NCBI GenBank assembly: GCA_964535215.1 | Contig: CAZHST010000008.1 | Span: forward strand, 24,942 to 88,941 | Length of the DNA: 64,000 nt | Direction: 5' to 3' | Origin: JACQHM01 sp964535215 | Lineage (GTDB): Bacteria > Methylomirabilota > Methylomirabilia > Methylomirabilales > JACQHM01 | In this document: piece after piece, positions 25,185 through 34,085 of the stretch | Position numbering within the stretch: the first letter of the stretch is position 1 | Layout: every line of letters starts with the position of its first letter | Position numbers and translations under genes: made by a program | The notes under the pieces: generated by a model | Database searches by the model: none | The model's input: the letters and a program-made list of their open reading frames with translations, nothing else | What the model was told of the DNA's origin: nothing

Positions 25185-26660
25185 TCAGCCCCGTTTTGAG
25201 TTCGTCGGGCAGGGTCCATCGAGTCCATACTCCTTCCACCGCTTCTCGACCAGCTTCACCACCTCGGGGTCCATCACGATCTCATCCGGCCACTCCCTGG
25301 TGAACCCCTCCTCCTTCCACTTCCTGGTGCCATCAATCCCCATCTTGGAGCCATAGAGGGGAAGGCGGCTGGCGTGGTCCAGGGTCTCGACGGGCCCGAG
25401 GACAAACTCGATGTCCCGCTCGGGATCAATATTGTTCAGGACCTTCCAGGCAACCTGGGAGAGGTCCCGGACGTCCGTGTCCCGATCAACGACCACGATC
25501 ACCTTGGTGAACATTGCCTGACCCAAACCCCAGAGGGCATGCATCACCTTCCGGGCGTGACCGGGGTACTGCTTGTCAATGGCGACGATCATGAGGTTGT
25601 GAAAGACCCCCTCAAAGGGCATGTGGAAGTCGATCACCTCGGGGAGCTGCTTCCGCATCAACGGGAGGAAGATCCGTTCGATGGCCCCCCCGATCCAGCA
25701 GTCCTCCTGGGGGGGACGCCCGACGATGATGGTCTGGTAGATAGGATCCTTCCGATGGGTCATACAGGTCAGGTGGAACACCGGGTAGGAATCCGGCAAG
25801 GAGTAGAAGCCGGTATGATCCCCAAAGGGCCCCTCCAGCCGGAGCTCCTCAGGGTCCACGTACCCTTCAAGGACGATCTCCGCATTGGCCGGGACCTCCA
25901 GGTCAATGGTCTCACACTTCACCAGCTCGACCGGCCTCTTCCTTAAGAAGCCGGCGACCAGGAGTTCGTCCACCCCCTCGGGAAGGGGGAGGGTGGCGGC
26001 GAAGGTCGTGGCAGGATCGCAGCCGATGGCGACGGCGACCTCCATCCGTTTTCCGAGCCGTTTGGCCTTCCGGAAATGGGACGCTCCCCCTTTGTGGGCG
26101 TGCCAGTGCATGGCCGTCGTCCGCCCGTCGAAGACCTGCATCCGGTAGGTCCCCACGTTCCTGACCCCCGTCTCCGGGTCCTTGGTGAACACCAGGGGGA
26201 AGGTGATATAGCGGCCGCCATCCTTGGGCCAGCACTTCAGGATCGGGAGGACCTCTAAGCTTGCCTCCTCCTTGAGGATTACCTCCTTACAGGGCCCGTC
26301 CGAAACCCTTTTGGGGGGGACCGAGGCTAAGTCTTTAAGCTTCGGGAGGAACTTGATCTTCTCCCAGAGGCTTTCGGGGGGTTTTAAGTCCAGAAGCTCG
26401 GAGAGGGTCTCGGCGATCTCACTGATGGAGCTGACCCCTAAGGCCAGATTCATCCGCTCCTCCGTCCCGAAGGCATTGATCAGGACAGGGATCTTCGAAC
26501 CCTTGACGTTCTCGAAGAGAAGGGCCGGCCCCCCCTGCTTGCTAACCCGATCCGTGATGGCAGCGATCTCCAGGATCGGATCCACCTCGGCCGTCACCCG
26601 CTTGAGGAGCCCCCGCTCCTCAAGGGTCTGGATGAACGCTCTTAAGTCCCGGTACGCCAT
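25185..26660 (-). CDS. ubiD: UbiD family prenylated-FMN decarboxylase
   Basis: About 491 aa. UbiD enzymes use prenylated FMN to decarboxylate aromatic or acrylic acids; the classic substrate is 4-hydroxy-3-polyprenylbenzoate in quinone synthesis. Signatures are NVGTYRMQVFDGRTTAMHWH (cofactor-binding Arg) and LEGPFGDHTGFYS (catalytic Glu region). The C terminus has YGSKMGIDGTRKWK. ATG 26660 follows gggtgg; GTG 26669 is the alternative. No ubiX partner is in the window. It heads a unit with rpsH, rplR and the bS22-like gene. Confidence 0.93.
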   Translation of the reverse strand: MAYRDLRAFIQTLEERGLLKRVTAEVDPILEIAAITDRVSKQGGPALLFENVKGSKIPVLINAFGTEERMNLALGVSSISEIAETLSELLDLKPPESLWEKIKFLPKLKDLASVPPKRVSDGPCKEVILKEEASLEVLPILKCWPKDGGRYITFPLVFTKDPETGVRNVGTYRMQVFDGRTTAMHWHAHKGGASHFRKAKRLGKRMEVAVAIGCDPATTFAATLPLPEGVDELLVAGFLRKRPVELVKCETIDLEVPANAEIVLEGYVDPEELRLEGPFGDHTGFYSLPDSYPVFHLTCMTHRKDPIYQTIIVGRPPQEDCWIGGAIERIFLPLMRKQLPEVIDFHMPFEGVFHNLMIVAIDKQYPGHARKVMHALWGLGQAMFTKVIVVVDRDTDVRDLSQVAWKVLNNIDPERDIEFVLGPVETLDHASRLPLYGSKMGIDGTRKWKEEGFTREWPDEIVMDPEVVKLVEKRWKEYGLDGPCPTNSKRG

Positions 26661-26675
26661 CGGTTCCACCCGGGT

Positions 26676-26712
26676 AAGCCTTCAGGCATCAGCGCTCAGC
26701 TTAGGGTTGATT
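26676..26712. repeat. heptad repeat tract in the ubiD leader
   Basis: ccttcag, gcatcag and cgctcag followed by the inverted ggttgat: the TCAGC family seen in the nuo gaps. Confidence 0.65.
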
Positions 26713-26735
26713 CATCCCCCCCGGGGGCAGCCTCC

Positions 26736-26762
26736 CAAAAGAAAAGCCCCCCGGAAGGGGCT
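26736..26762 (-). terminator. terminator-like hairpin in the ubiD leader
   Basis: Read on the minus strand, agcccc-ttccgg-ggggct is followed by ttttctttt. It starts about 10 bases after the expected transcription start and lies 76 bases before the ubiD ATG. No minus-strand gene ends here, so it may act as an attenuator. Confidence 0.55.
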
Positions 26763-26778
26763 CCGCCATTATTTTTAA

Positions 26779-26807
26779 ACTATACCTGATGGGACAGGCC
26801 AAAGCAA
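26779..26807 (-). promoter_or_regulatory. candidate promoter of the ubiD-rpsH-rplR unit
   Basis: On the minus strand TTGCTT, a 17-base spacer and TATAGT, upstream of the hairpin and ubiD. Confidence 0.55.
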
Positions 26808-26878
26808 GGAAAAACTCAGGGGAAAATCCCCCTTTTCGACAGGGGGATGCCGGGAAGGTCCTGGCGCGTCCAACGAGC

Positions 26879-26908
26879 TTGACATCCCCCGGGGTCATCC
26901 CGTACCAT
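26879..26908 (+). promoter_or_regulatory. candidate promoter of the NUDIX gene
   Basis: TTGACA (26879-26884), an 18-base spacer and TACCAT (26903-26908), 70 bases before the start codon. Confidence 0.5.
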
Positions 26909-26978
26909 CGAACCAACTGGGAACGGGAGCGATCCGTCTCGCTGAGGCGGATGGCTGAAGGGGCATGAGGATTTCAGA

Positions 26979-27383
26979 GTGGTGGAACCGTCTCGCCATC
27001 CCCTCCTGACGGTGGACATCATCATCGAACTGGCCGGGCGGGGGATTGTCCTGATCCGCCGGAAAAATCCACCGTACGGCTGGGCCCTCCCCGGGGGGTT
27101 CGTGGACTATGGGGAATCCCTGGAGGAGGCCGCCGTGCGGGAGGCAAAGGAGGAGACCGGGCTAGACGTCCACCTGCTTCGGCAGTTCCATACTTACTCG
27201 GACCCTGGGCGGGATCCCCGGGGGCACACCGTCAGCACGGTCTTTATCGCGTCAGCCGAAGGCGAACCGAGGGCGGCTGACGATGCGGTAAGCGTTGGTG
27301 TCTTTACCAGGGAGACCCTCCCGGAGGAATTGGCCTTTGACCACGCCAGGATCCTGGAGGACTACTTCCAGGGGCGCTATTAG
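26979..27383 (+). CDS. NUDIX hydrolase
   Basis: A 134-aa NUDIX-fold pyrophosphohydrolase. The complete Nudix box GFVDYGESLEEAAVREAKEE continues TGL, giving the Mg2+-binding helix. The preceding GWALPGG is typical of ADP-ribose pyrophosphatase or 8-oxo-dGTPase-like members. GTG 26979 is used, with gagg about 9 bases before it; GTG 26982 is also possible. Substrate unknown. It is monocistronic, before glnD. Confidence 0.88.
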   Translation: MVEPSRHPLLTVDIIIELAGRGIVLIRRKNPPYGWALPGGFVDYGESLEEAAVREAKEETGLDVHLLRQFHTYSDPGRDPRGHTVSTVFIASAEGEPRAADDAVSVGVFTRETLPEELAFDHARILEDYFQGRY

Positions 27384-27395
27384 TTCAGGTTTTCC

Positions 27396-27425
27396 TTGAC
27401 CCTTCCTTTCCCGGACCCGTATACT
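27396..27425 (+). promoter_or_regulatory. promoter of glnD
   Basis: TTGACC (27396-27401), an 18-base spacer and TATACT (27420-27425), 40 bases before the glnD start and just after the NUDIX stop. Confidence 0.7.
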
Positions 27426-27465
27426 GGGAGGGTACCTCTATTCAACATCCCCCTCAAGGCTCAAG

Positions 27466-30267
27466 ATGTGGACAAGACGACCGTATCTGGCCTTCTGGCG
27501 GCAGGGGAGATGGTCGGAGCCCTTTGAGGCCCGGTCATCGGAAATCTTCCGAAGGTTAAAGGAGGCCTTGCCGATCCCACCCCCTTTCCCGGCCCATCCC
27601 TTCCTGGAGGGCGAGGAGGCGGAAGGGGCCAGGAGGACATACCTGTCCGTTTTCAAGACGGTCGTGGCCGAGGAGCAGCGGAGGATCGAGGACCAGCACC
27701 GGAAGGGGGCTGGGGGCCTCCAGATCGTCGCGGAACTGACCACGCTGGCCGATGCGGTCATCGGGCACCTCTTCCGTCTCGCGGAGGAGGCCTTAGGGGA
27801 AGGCCGGAGGAAGGGGGAGGGGTGTGCGCTCATCGCCCTGGGGGGATACGGGCGGCGGGAGTTGAACCCAGCCTCCGACATTGACCTCATGTTCCTCCTC
27901 CCCCGCCGGCCGGACGACAACCTCCAAGCCCTCATCCGCCCCGTTCTTTATACCCTCTATGACATTGGCTTCGTCGTAGGCCACGCTTCCCGCTCCGTTG
28001 ACGACTGCCTCCAGATGGCCGAGGCGGACCTCTCCTCGCTCACCGCCATGCTTGAGGCCCGCTTTTTGGCCGGACAGAGAGGGATCTTCGAGCGGTTCCG
28101 GCGGGCCCTGGCCAGTTTCCTAACCGGCCGGCAGGTGGCCTCCTTCATCCAGCGGAAACTCGCGGAGCAGGAGGCCCGTCATCGGAAGTACGGGGCCTCC
28201 ATCTTCCTCCAGGAGCCGAACGTGAAGGAGGGGGTGGGAGGCCTCCGGGATCTCCACACGGCCCTTTGGATTGCCAAGGTGAGGTACCCGATCGCGGGCT
28301 GGCGGGACCTTACGACCAGGGGGCTCCTCAGCCAGGAGGAGCTGGACCAGGGCCTGGAGACCCTGGACTTCCTCCTGCGCCTCCGGAACGAGCTCCACTA
28401 CTTAAGCCGGGGGAAGAACGATATCCTCTCCCTCTCCCTTCAGGAGCGGGTGGCGGCGAACCTGGGCTTTTCCGGGACGGGGGAGACCTATGCCGTCGAG
28501 CGCTTGATGCGGCATTACTATCTGTGTGCCCGTGAGATCCAACGCCTCTCCCGGACCATCGTGGAGAGGTGTTTGAGGCAGAGATCGCTGGTGGAGGAAG
28601 CGATGAAAACGCTGAAGGCCCGCGAGATCGGTGATGGCTTCGTCGAGGTGAACCGCCAGATCCATGTCATGCCCATGAACCGGGGCCTCTTTGCCGAGGA
28701 CCCGGTCCGGCTCATGAAGATCTTCTGGTACGCCCAGCAGATGGGGTACGGGTTAAGCCTCGAGGCCAGGGAGCTGGTCCGTTCCCATCTCCCTTTGATT
28801 GACGACGACCTCCGCCGGTCCAACCGGGCCTTGGGCTTCTTCCTGGCGATCCTCCGGGAGCCCTCCGGGGTGGTCAGGATCTTACGGCTCATGCACGAGC
28901 TGGGGGTCCTGTCAGCCTATATCCCCGAGTTCGCTCCCTTGACTTGTCTCGTCCAGTTCGACTTTTACCACAAGTACACGGTGGATGAGCACACCTTCAT
29001 GGCCCTGGAGAACCTGGAGGACCTCTACCGCTCGGAGAGCCCTGCCCTGCACGAATTCCGCTCCATCGCGAAGGAGCTGAAGAAACCCGAACTCCTGAAG
29101 CTGGCCATCCTCTTCCACGATCTTGGGAAAGGGGAGGGGAAGGGACATGTGGAGAAGGGGGTGGTCTTGACGGATCAGATCCTGAAGCGCTGGGGGTTCC
29201 CCGACCAGGACGCCGAGGAGGTCAAGTTCCTCGTGGCCCACCACCTGACCATGTCCCACATTGCCCAGCACCGGGACCTGGACGATGAGCCGATGATCAT
29301 CGAGCTGGCCAAACAGGTCCAGACCGTGGATCGTCTGAAGAGCCTTTACCTCTTAACTTATCTGGATATCAAAGCCGTGGGGCCCGATGTCTGGAACGAG
29401 TGGAAGGCGGCCCTCCTCTGGGAGCTGTACCTGAAGGCCCACACCATCCTGACCCGGGGCGTGGAAGGAGAAGGGGATCTGGCCAGGGCGGCCAAGCTGA
29501 AGGAGGAGCTCACCCGGGAACTCGCCGACGAGTTCCCCCGTTCTGTCGTGGAGGAGCACCTGTCGCAGATGCCCATCCGATACCTCCTCACCACGCCGGG
29601 GGCCAAGGTGGCCGCCCACATGAGGCTCGTCGAACGGGTCCTTCGGGGGGAGGAGGTGGCCGCCCAGTGGACCCACTATCCCCTGGTGGGCTACACGGAA
29701 TTTACCGTCTGCGCCTTCGGCAGGCCCGGCCGGTTCTCGCAGATCGTCGGAACGCTCACGGCGAACGGCATCAACATCCTGGGGGCCCAGATGTACACCA
29801 GGAAGGACGGGATGGTCATCCGGAACTTCCAGGTGAACGATGGGAGGGGAGGGGCTGTCCTGGAGGAGGTGATCTGGGAGCGGGTCAGCGAGGACCTCCA
29901 GGAGGTCCTCACGGGCAAGGTGGACGTGAGGGAGCTGATCAAAGCCCGGCGGAAGGAGATCCTGGTCAAGCCTTCCCGGAAAGGCCCTCCTCCTCCGACC
30001 CGGGTGGAGTTTGACAACATCGTCTCCGAATCCCATACCGTCATTGATGTCAGAACCCAGGACCGGCTGGGCCTTCTCTACCTGATCTCCAGTACCCTCT
30101 CCGAGCTTGGGATTGACGTCCGGCTGGCCAAGATCGCCACCGAGGCGGATCAGGTCATTGATGTCTTTTACGTCACCGAGCGGGATGGCAGGAAGATCCT
30201 GGAGGAGACCCGGCTGGAGGAGGTCAGGCTTGCCCTGGAGCGGGCCATCGCCGAAGGCCTCCTCTAA
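27466..30267 (+). CDS. glnD: bifunctional PII uridylyltransferase/uridylyl-removing enzyme
   Basis: A 933-aa nitrogen sensor that uridylylates PII proteins when glutamine is low and removes UMP when it is high. Domains in order: a nucleotidyltransferase with GGYGRREL at 126-133 followed by DID at 138-140, a GlnE/D linker region, an HD hydrolase with LFHDLGKGEGKGH near residue 550, and two ACT domains at about 745-815 and 855-925 that bind glutamine. The length is usual. Downstream aroE may be co-transcribed. Confidence 0.95.
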   Translation: MWTRRPYLAFWRQGRWSEPFEARSSEIFRRLKEALPIPPPFPAHPFLEGEEAEGARRTYLSVFKTVVAEEQRRIEDQHRKGAGGLQIVAELTTLADAVIGHLFRLAEEALGEGRRKGEGCALIALGGYGRRELNPASDIDLMFLLPRRPDDNLQALIRPVLYTLYDIGFVVGHASRSVDDCLQMAEADLSSLTAMLEARFLAGQRGIFERFRRALASFLTGRQVASFIQRKLAEQEARHRKYGASIFLQEPNVKEGVGGLRDLHTALWIAKVRYPIAGWRDLTTRGLLSQEELDQGLETLDFLLRLRNELHYLSRGKNDILSLSLQERVAANLGFSGTGETYAVERLMRHYYLCAREIQRLSRTIVERCLRQRSLVEEAMKTLKAREIGDGFVEVNRQIHVMPMNRGLFAEDPVRLMKIFWYAQQMGYGLSLEARELVRSHLPLIDDDLRRSNRALGFFLAILREPSGVVRILRLMHELGVLSAYIPEFAPLTCLVQFDFYHKYTVDEHTFMALENLEDLYRSESPALHEFRSIAKELKKPELLKLAILFHDLGKGEGKGHVEKGVVLTDQILKRWGFPDQDAEEVKFLVAHHLTMSHIAQHRDLDDEPMIIELAKQVQTVDRLKSLYLLTYLDIKAVGPDVWNEWKAALLWELYLKAHTILTRGVEGEGDLARAAKLKEELTRELADEFPRSVVEEHLSQMPIRYLLTTPGAKVAAHMRLVERVLRGEEVAAQWTHYPLVGYTEFTVCAFGRPGRFSQIVGTLTANGINILGAQMYTRKDGMVIRNFQVNDGRGGAVLEEVIWERVSEDLQEVLTGKVDVRELIKARRKEILVKPSRKGPPPPTRVEFDNIVSESHTVIDVRTQDRLGLLYLISSTLSELGIDVRLAKIATEADQVIDVFYVTERDGRKILEETRLEEVRLALERAIAEGLL

Positions 30268-30289
30268 GACCAGGGTTTGGGGTTTAGTG

Positions 30290-31150
30290 ATGAGGATCAC
30301 CGGCAAAACAAAAATTTATGCAATTTTTGGGCACCCGGTTCAGCACAGCCTCTCTCCGGTGATGCAAAATGCGGCCTTCCAAGCCTTAGGGCTGGATTGC
30401 CTGTACATCCCCTGGTCCGTCTCCCCTCAGGCCTTTCCGGACACCTTAAAGGCCCTGCGGGCCATGGAAAACTTCGGCGGGGGGAATGTCACCATCCCCC
30501 ATAAGGAGCAGGCGGCAGCCCTGGTGGATGACCTCTCCCCCGAGGCCGCCCTCCTCAACGCGGTGAATACCCTTGTCAAGGAAGAGGGGCACCTGTTCGG
30601 CCACAACACCGATGGCGCGGGGTTCCTCCAATCCTTGAAGGAGGATGCGGGTTTCGACCCGAAGGGGAAACGGGTCCTGCTCCTGGGGGCTGGGGGAGCG
30701 GCGAAGGCCGTCGCCTTCGCCCTGGCAGGGGCAGGGGTCGGCGAGCTTTTCATCAGCAACAGGACCTGGAAGCGGGCCGAGACCCTCGCCCGGCTTCTGG
30801 GGGGAAAATACCCAGGGTGTCAAATTTTGGCACTTGATTTGCAAAAAAAGGCCCTGGTGCCGATTTTGGCTTCCATTGATCTCCTGATCAATGCCACACC
30901 CGTTGGCCTTTATGCCTCCGATCCCTTGTTGATTGACTGTGGGACCTTGAACCCTCAGGCCGTGGTGGTGGATCTGATCTACAACCCGGAAGAGACCGCC
31001 CTCCTCCGGGAAGCGAGGGCCCACGGCCTTAGGGCGGTGAACGGCCTGGGGATGCTCCTCCACCAAGGGGCGCTGGCCTTCGAGCGATGGACCAAGCACA
31101 AGGCCCCCCTTGCGATCATGCGGGGGGCCTTGCTCAGGCAACTCCCTTGA
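30290..31150 (+). CDS. aroE: shikimate dehydrogenase
   Basis: A 286-aa NADPH-dependent enzyme of aromatic amino acid synthesis. Substrate motif IYAIFGHPVQHSLSP, catalytic Lys in GNVTIPHKEQ, the Asp in NTDGAGF, and the NADP site LLLGAGGAAKAVAFAL followed by ISNRTWKRAE. ATG 30290 is chosen because everything before it is glnD read out of frame. The gap from glnD contains a small ggtttgg repeat. Confidence 0.95.
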   Translation: MRITGKTKIYAIFGHPVQHSLSPVMQNAAFQALGLDCLYIPWSVSPQAFPDTLKALRAMENFGGGNVTIPHKEQAAALVDDLSPEAALLNAVNTLVKEEGHLFGHNTDGAGFLQSLKEDAGFDPKGKRVLLLGAGGAAKAVAFALAGAGVGELFISNRTWKRAETLARLLGGKYPGCQILALDLQKKALVPILASIDLLINATPVGLYASDPLLIDCGTLNPQAVVVDLIYNPEETALLREARAHGLRAVNGLGMLLHQGALAFERWTKHKAPLAIMRGALLRQLP

Positions 31151-31217
31151 CGTTCCTCCGGGGGGCCGACGATCAAGAGGTCTCCGCCCCCGGCCGACAG
31201 GGCTAAAGGAGCCTATC

Positions 31218-32921
31218 ATGGCAACAGGGACAAGCCGCCTGGGAGAGATGCTGGTCAAGGCCGGCCTGATCACCCAGGAGCAGCTCCAGAAGGCCTTAGC
31301 CCAGCAGGAGATGTCCGGCGGACGGATTGGATCCAACCTGGTCAAGCTGGGCTACATTACCGAGGACGAGATCACCTCCTTCTTAAGCCGCCAGTACGGG
31401 GTCCCTTCCATCAACCTCTCCCACTTCGAGATTGACCCGAACGTCATCAAGTTGATCCCTGCCGATATCGCCCAGAAGCACCTGGTGATTCCCATCAACC
31501 GGACGGGGAGCGTGCTCACCGTGGCCATGGCCGACCCCTCCAACATCTTTGCCATTGATGACATCAAGTTCATGACCGGCTACAAGGTCGAGCCGGTGGT
31601 GGCGGCGGAGAGCGCGATCAAGAACGCCATCAACCGGTATTACGATTCGGCCGGCCTCGTCCAGGACATCATGAAGAGCTTCGACGAGAAGGAGGTGGCG
31701 GCGGTCGCCGAGAGCGAGGAGCCGGTCAACGTCGCCGAGCTCCAGCAGGCCGTGGAGGAGGCCCCGGTCGTGAAGCTCGTGAACCTGATCCTCTCCGATG
31801 CGGTGAAGAAGGGGGCCTCCGACATCCATCTCGAGCCGTATGAGAAATCCTTCCGGGTCCGCTACCGGATTGATGGCATCCTGTACGAGGTGATGCAGCC
31901 CCCGCTGAAGCTGAAGGCGGCCATCACCTCCCGGATCAAGATCATGGCCTCGTTAGACATCGCCGAGCGCCGGCTCCCCCAGGACGGGCGGATCAAGATC
32001 AAGATGGGGCAGAAGGAGCTGGACCTTCGGGTCTCGACGCTGCCGACCCTCTTCGGGGAGAAGGTGGTCATGCGCCTCCTGGACAAGGCCAACCTCCAGC
32101 TCGACATGACCAAGCTGGGCTTTGAGCCTCAGGCGCTCCGGGACTTCATGGAGGCCATCGAGGCCCCCTACGGCATGGTCCTGGTGACGGGGCCGACCGG
32201 TTCCGGCAAGACGACCACCCTCTACTCCGCGCTTCAGCATCTGAACAAGACCGAGCGAAACATCATGACCGCCGAGGACCCCGTGGAGTTCAACCTGCCG
32301 GGGATCAACCAGGTCCACGTCCGCTCCGAGATCGGCCTGACCTTCGCCGCCGCCCTCCGCTCCTTCCTCCGACAGGACCCGGACGTCATCATGGTGGGGG
32401 AGATCCGGGACTACGAGACGGCGGAGATCGCCATCAAGGCCGCGCTGACCGGCCATCTCGTCCTCTCCACCCTCCACACGAACGACGCCCCCTCCACGGT
32501 CTCCCGCCTGATCCACATGGGGGTGGAGCCCTTCCTGGTGTCGGCCTCCTGCCTGCTCATCCTGGCCCAGCGGCTGGCGAGGAAGATCTGCCCGAACTGC
32601 AAGGAGGAGGTCCGCGTCCCGCCCCAGACCTTGATGGACCTGGGCTTCTCCCCGGAGGAGGCCAGGAGCCTGAAGGTGTACAAGGGGAAAGGCTGCATGA
32701 ACTGCAGCGAGACCGGGTACAAGGGACGGGTGGCCCTCTACGAGGTGATGGTCATGCGGGAGAATATTAAAACCGCCATCCTGGAAGGGGCCTCCACCGC
32801 CGAGCTCCGGGAGCTGGCCCGCCGGAACGGGATGAAGACCCTCCGGGAAGCCGGCCTCCAGAAGATCCGGGAGGGGATCACCACCATCGAGGAGGTGATG
32901 CGGGTCACCCTGAGCGGCTGA
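31218..32921 (+). CDS. pilB: type IV pilus assembly ATPase PilB
   Basis: A 567-aa GspE/PilB motor for pilus extension. An N-terminal MshEN-type domain (GEMLVKAGLITQEQLQKAL) is followed by the ATPase with Walker A GPTGSGKTT near residue 325, the Asp boxes, Walker B (VIMVGEIRD) and a His box. A four-Cys zinc site (CPNC...CMNC) is near the C terminus. ATG 31218 follows aaggag. It heads a pilB-T-C-S-R operon; the pilin genes are not in the window. Confidence 0.95.
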   Translation: MATGTSRLGEMLVKAGLITQEQLQKALAQQEMSGGRIGSNLVKLGYITEDEITSFLSRQYGVPSINLSHFEIDPNVIKLIPADIAQKHLVIPINRTGSVLTVAMADPSNIFAIDDIKFMTGYKVEPVVAAESAIKNAINRYYDSAGLVQDIMKSFDEKEVAAVAESEEPVNVAELQQAVEEAPVVKLVNLILSDAVKKGASDIHLEPYEKSFRVRYRIDGILYEVMQPPLKLKAAITSRIKIMASLDIAERRLPQDGRIKIKMGQKELDLRVSTLPTLFGEKVVMRLLDKANLQLDMTKLGFEPQALRDFMEAIEAPYGMVLVTGPTGSGKTTTLYSALQHLNKTERNIMTAEDPVEFNLPGINQVHVRSEIGLTFAAALRSFLRQDPDVIMVGEIRDYETAEIAIKAALTGHLVLSTLHTNDAPSTVSRLIHMGVEPFLVSASCLLILAQRLARKICPNCKEEVRVPPQTLMDLGFSPEEARSLKVYKGKGCMNCSETGYKGRVALYEVMVMRENIKTAILEGASTAELRELARRNGMKTLREAGLQKIREGITTIEEVMRVTLSG

Positions 32922-32975
32922 GCGGGTTGAGGAGGGAAGGGTGGGACCTTTTTTGCCGTTGGGAGAAAGGGATCT

Positions 32976-34073
32976 ATGCCGAACATGCACGAGCTGTTGA
33001 AGACGATGGTGGAAAAGGGGGCCTCGGACCTGCACCTGACGACCGGCATCCCCCCGATGATCCGGCTCCACGGGAAGCTCATCCCCCTGGAGGGCCAGCC
33101 GCCCCTCACGCCGGCCGACACCAAGGCCCTGGCCTACAGCATCATGACCGATGCCCAGAAGCAGAAGTTTGAGGAGCAGAAGGAGCTGGACTTCTCCTTT
33201 GGCTTGAAAGGGCTGGCCCGCTTCCGCTCCAACGTGTTCCTCCAGCGGGGGGCGGTGGCGGCGGCCATCCGGATCATCCCCTACCGGATCATGGGCTTTG
33301 AGGAGCTGGGGTTGCCCAAAGTGGTGGCGGAGCTCTGCGAGCGGCCCAAAGGGCTGATCCTGGTGACCGGGCCCACGGGATCGGGCAAATCCACCACCCT
33401 CGCCACCATGATTGACAAGATCAACTCGGAGCGCCAGGACCACATCGTCACCATCGAGGACCCCATCGAGTTTGTCCACAACCATAAGCGCTGCATCGTG
33501 AACCAGCGGGAGGTGCACTCGGACACCTTCTCCTTCAAGGCGGCGTTGAAATCCATCCTCCGGCAGGACCCGGACAAGGTGCTGATCGGGGAGATGCGGG
33601 ACCTGGAGACCATCGAGGCGGCCCTGACCATCGCCGAGACCGGGCACCTCACCTTCGCCACCCTCCACACCAACTCGGCCGTGGAGACCATCCACCGGAT
33701 CATTGACGTCTTCCCGCCCCACCAGCAGCCTCAGATCCGGGCCCAGCTCGCCTTCGTCCTGGAGGGGATCCTCTGCCAGCAGCTCCTCCCCCGGGCCGAC
33801 GGGCGGGGCCGGGTCCTGGCCCTGGAGATCCTGATCCCGACCCCGGCGATCCGGAACCTGATCCGGGAGGACAAGATCCACCAGATCTACTCCGCCATGC
33901 AGACAGGCCAGGAGAAGTACGGGATGCAGACGATGAACCAGTCCCTCCTGAACCATTACCTCCGGCGGAACATCACCCTGGAGACAGCGCTAGGGGCCTC
34001 GACGAACCCCGAGGAGCTGCACCAGATGATCCAGCGGGCGCAGGCGATGGGTCATGCGGCCCAACGCCGCTAG
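32976..34073 (+). CDS. pilT: twitching motility ATPase PilT
   Basis: A 365-aa hexameric retraction motor. MHELLKTMVEKGASDLHLTTG is the PAS-like N-terminal domain, Walker A GPTGSGKST is near residue 131, GEMRDLETIEAALTIAETGH is Walker B, and the end has the retraction-type helix. It lies 55 bases after pilB. Confidence 0.95.
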   Translation: MPNMHELLKTMVEKGASDLHLTTGIPPMIRLHGKLIPLEGQPPLTPADTKALAYSIMTDAQKQKFEEQKELDFSFGLKGLARFRSNVFLQRGAVAAAIRIIPYRIMGFEELGLPKVVAELCERPKGLILVTGPTGSGKSTTLATMIDKINSERQDHIVTIEDPIEFVHNHKRCIVNQREVHSDTFSFKAALKSILRQDPDKVLIGEMRDLETIEAALTIAETGHLTFATLHTNSAVETIHRIIDVFPPHQQPQIRAQLAFVLEGILCQQLLPRADGRGRVLALEILIPTPAIRNLIREDKIHQIYSAMQTGQEKYGMQTMNQSLLNHYLRRNITLETALGASTNPEELHQMIQRAQAMGHAAQRR

Positions 34074-34085
34074 AGGAGGTTGGAG

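Larger units (their letters stand above)
26661..26978. other. intergenic region between divergent ubiD and NUDIX genes
   Basis: A 318-base gap with no credible ORF. It holds a TCAGC-type heptad tract (26676-26712), a minus-strand hairpin with T-run (26736-26762), a minus-strand promoter (26779-26807), a palindromic gggggat/atccccc stretch around 26833-26847, and a plus-strand promoter (26879-26908). Confidence 0.7.
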
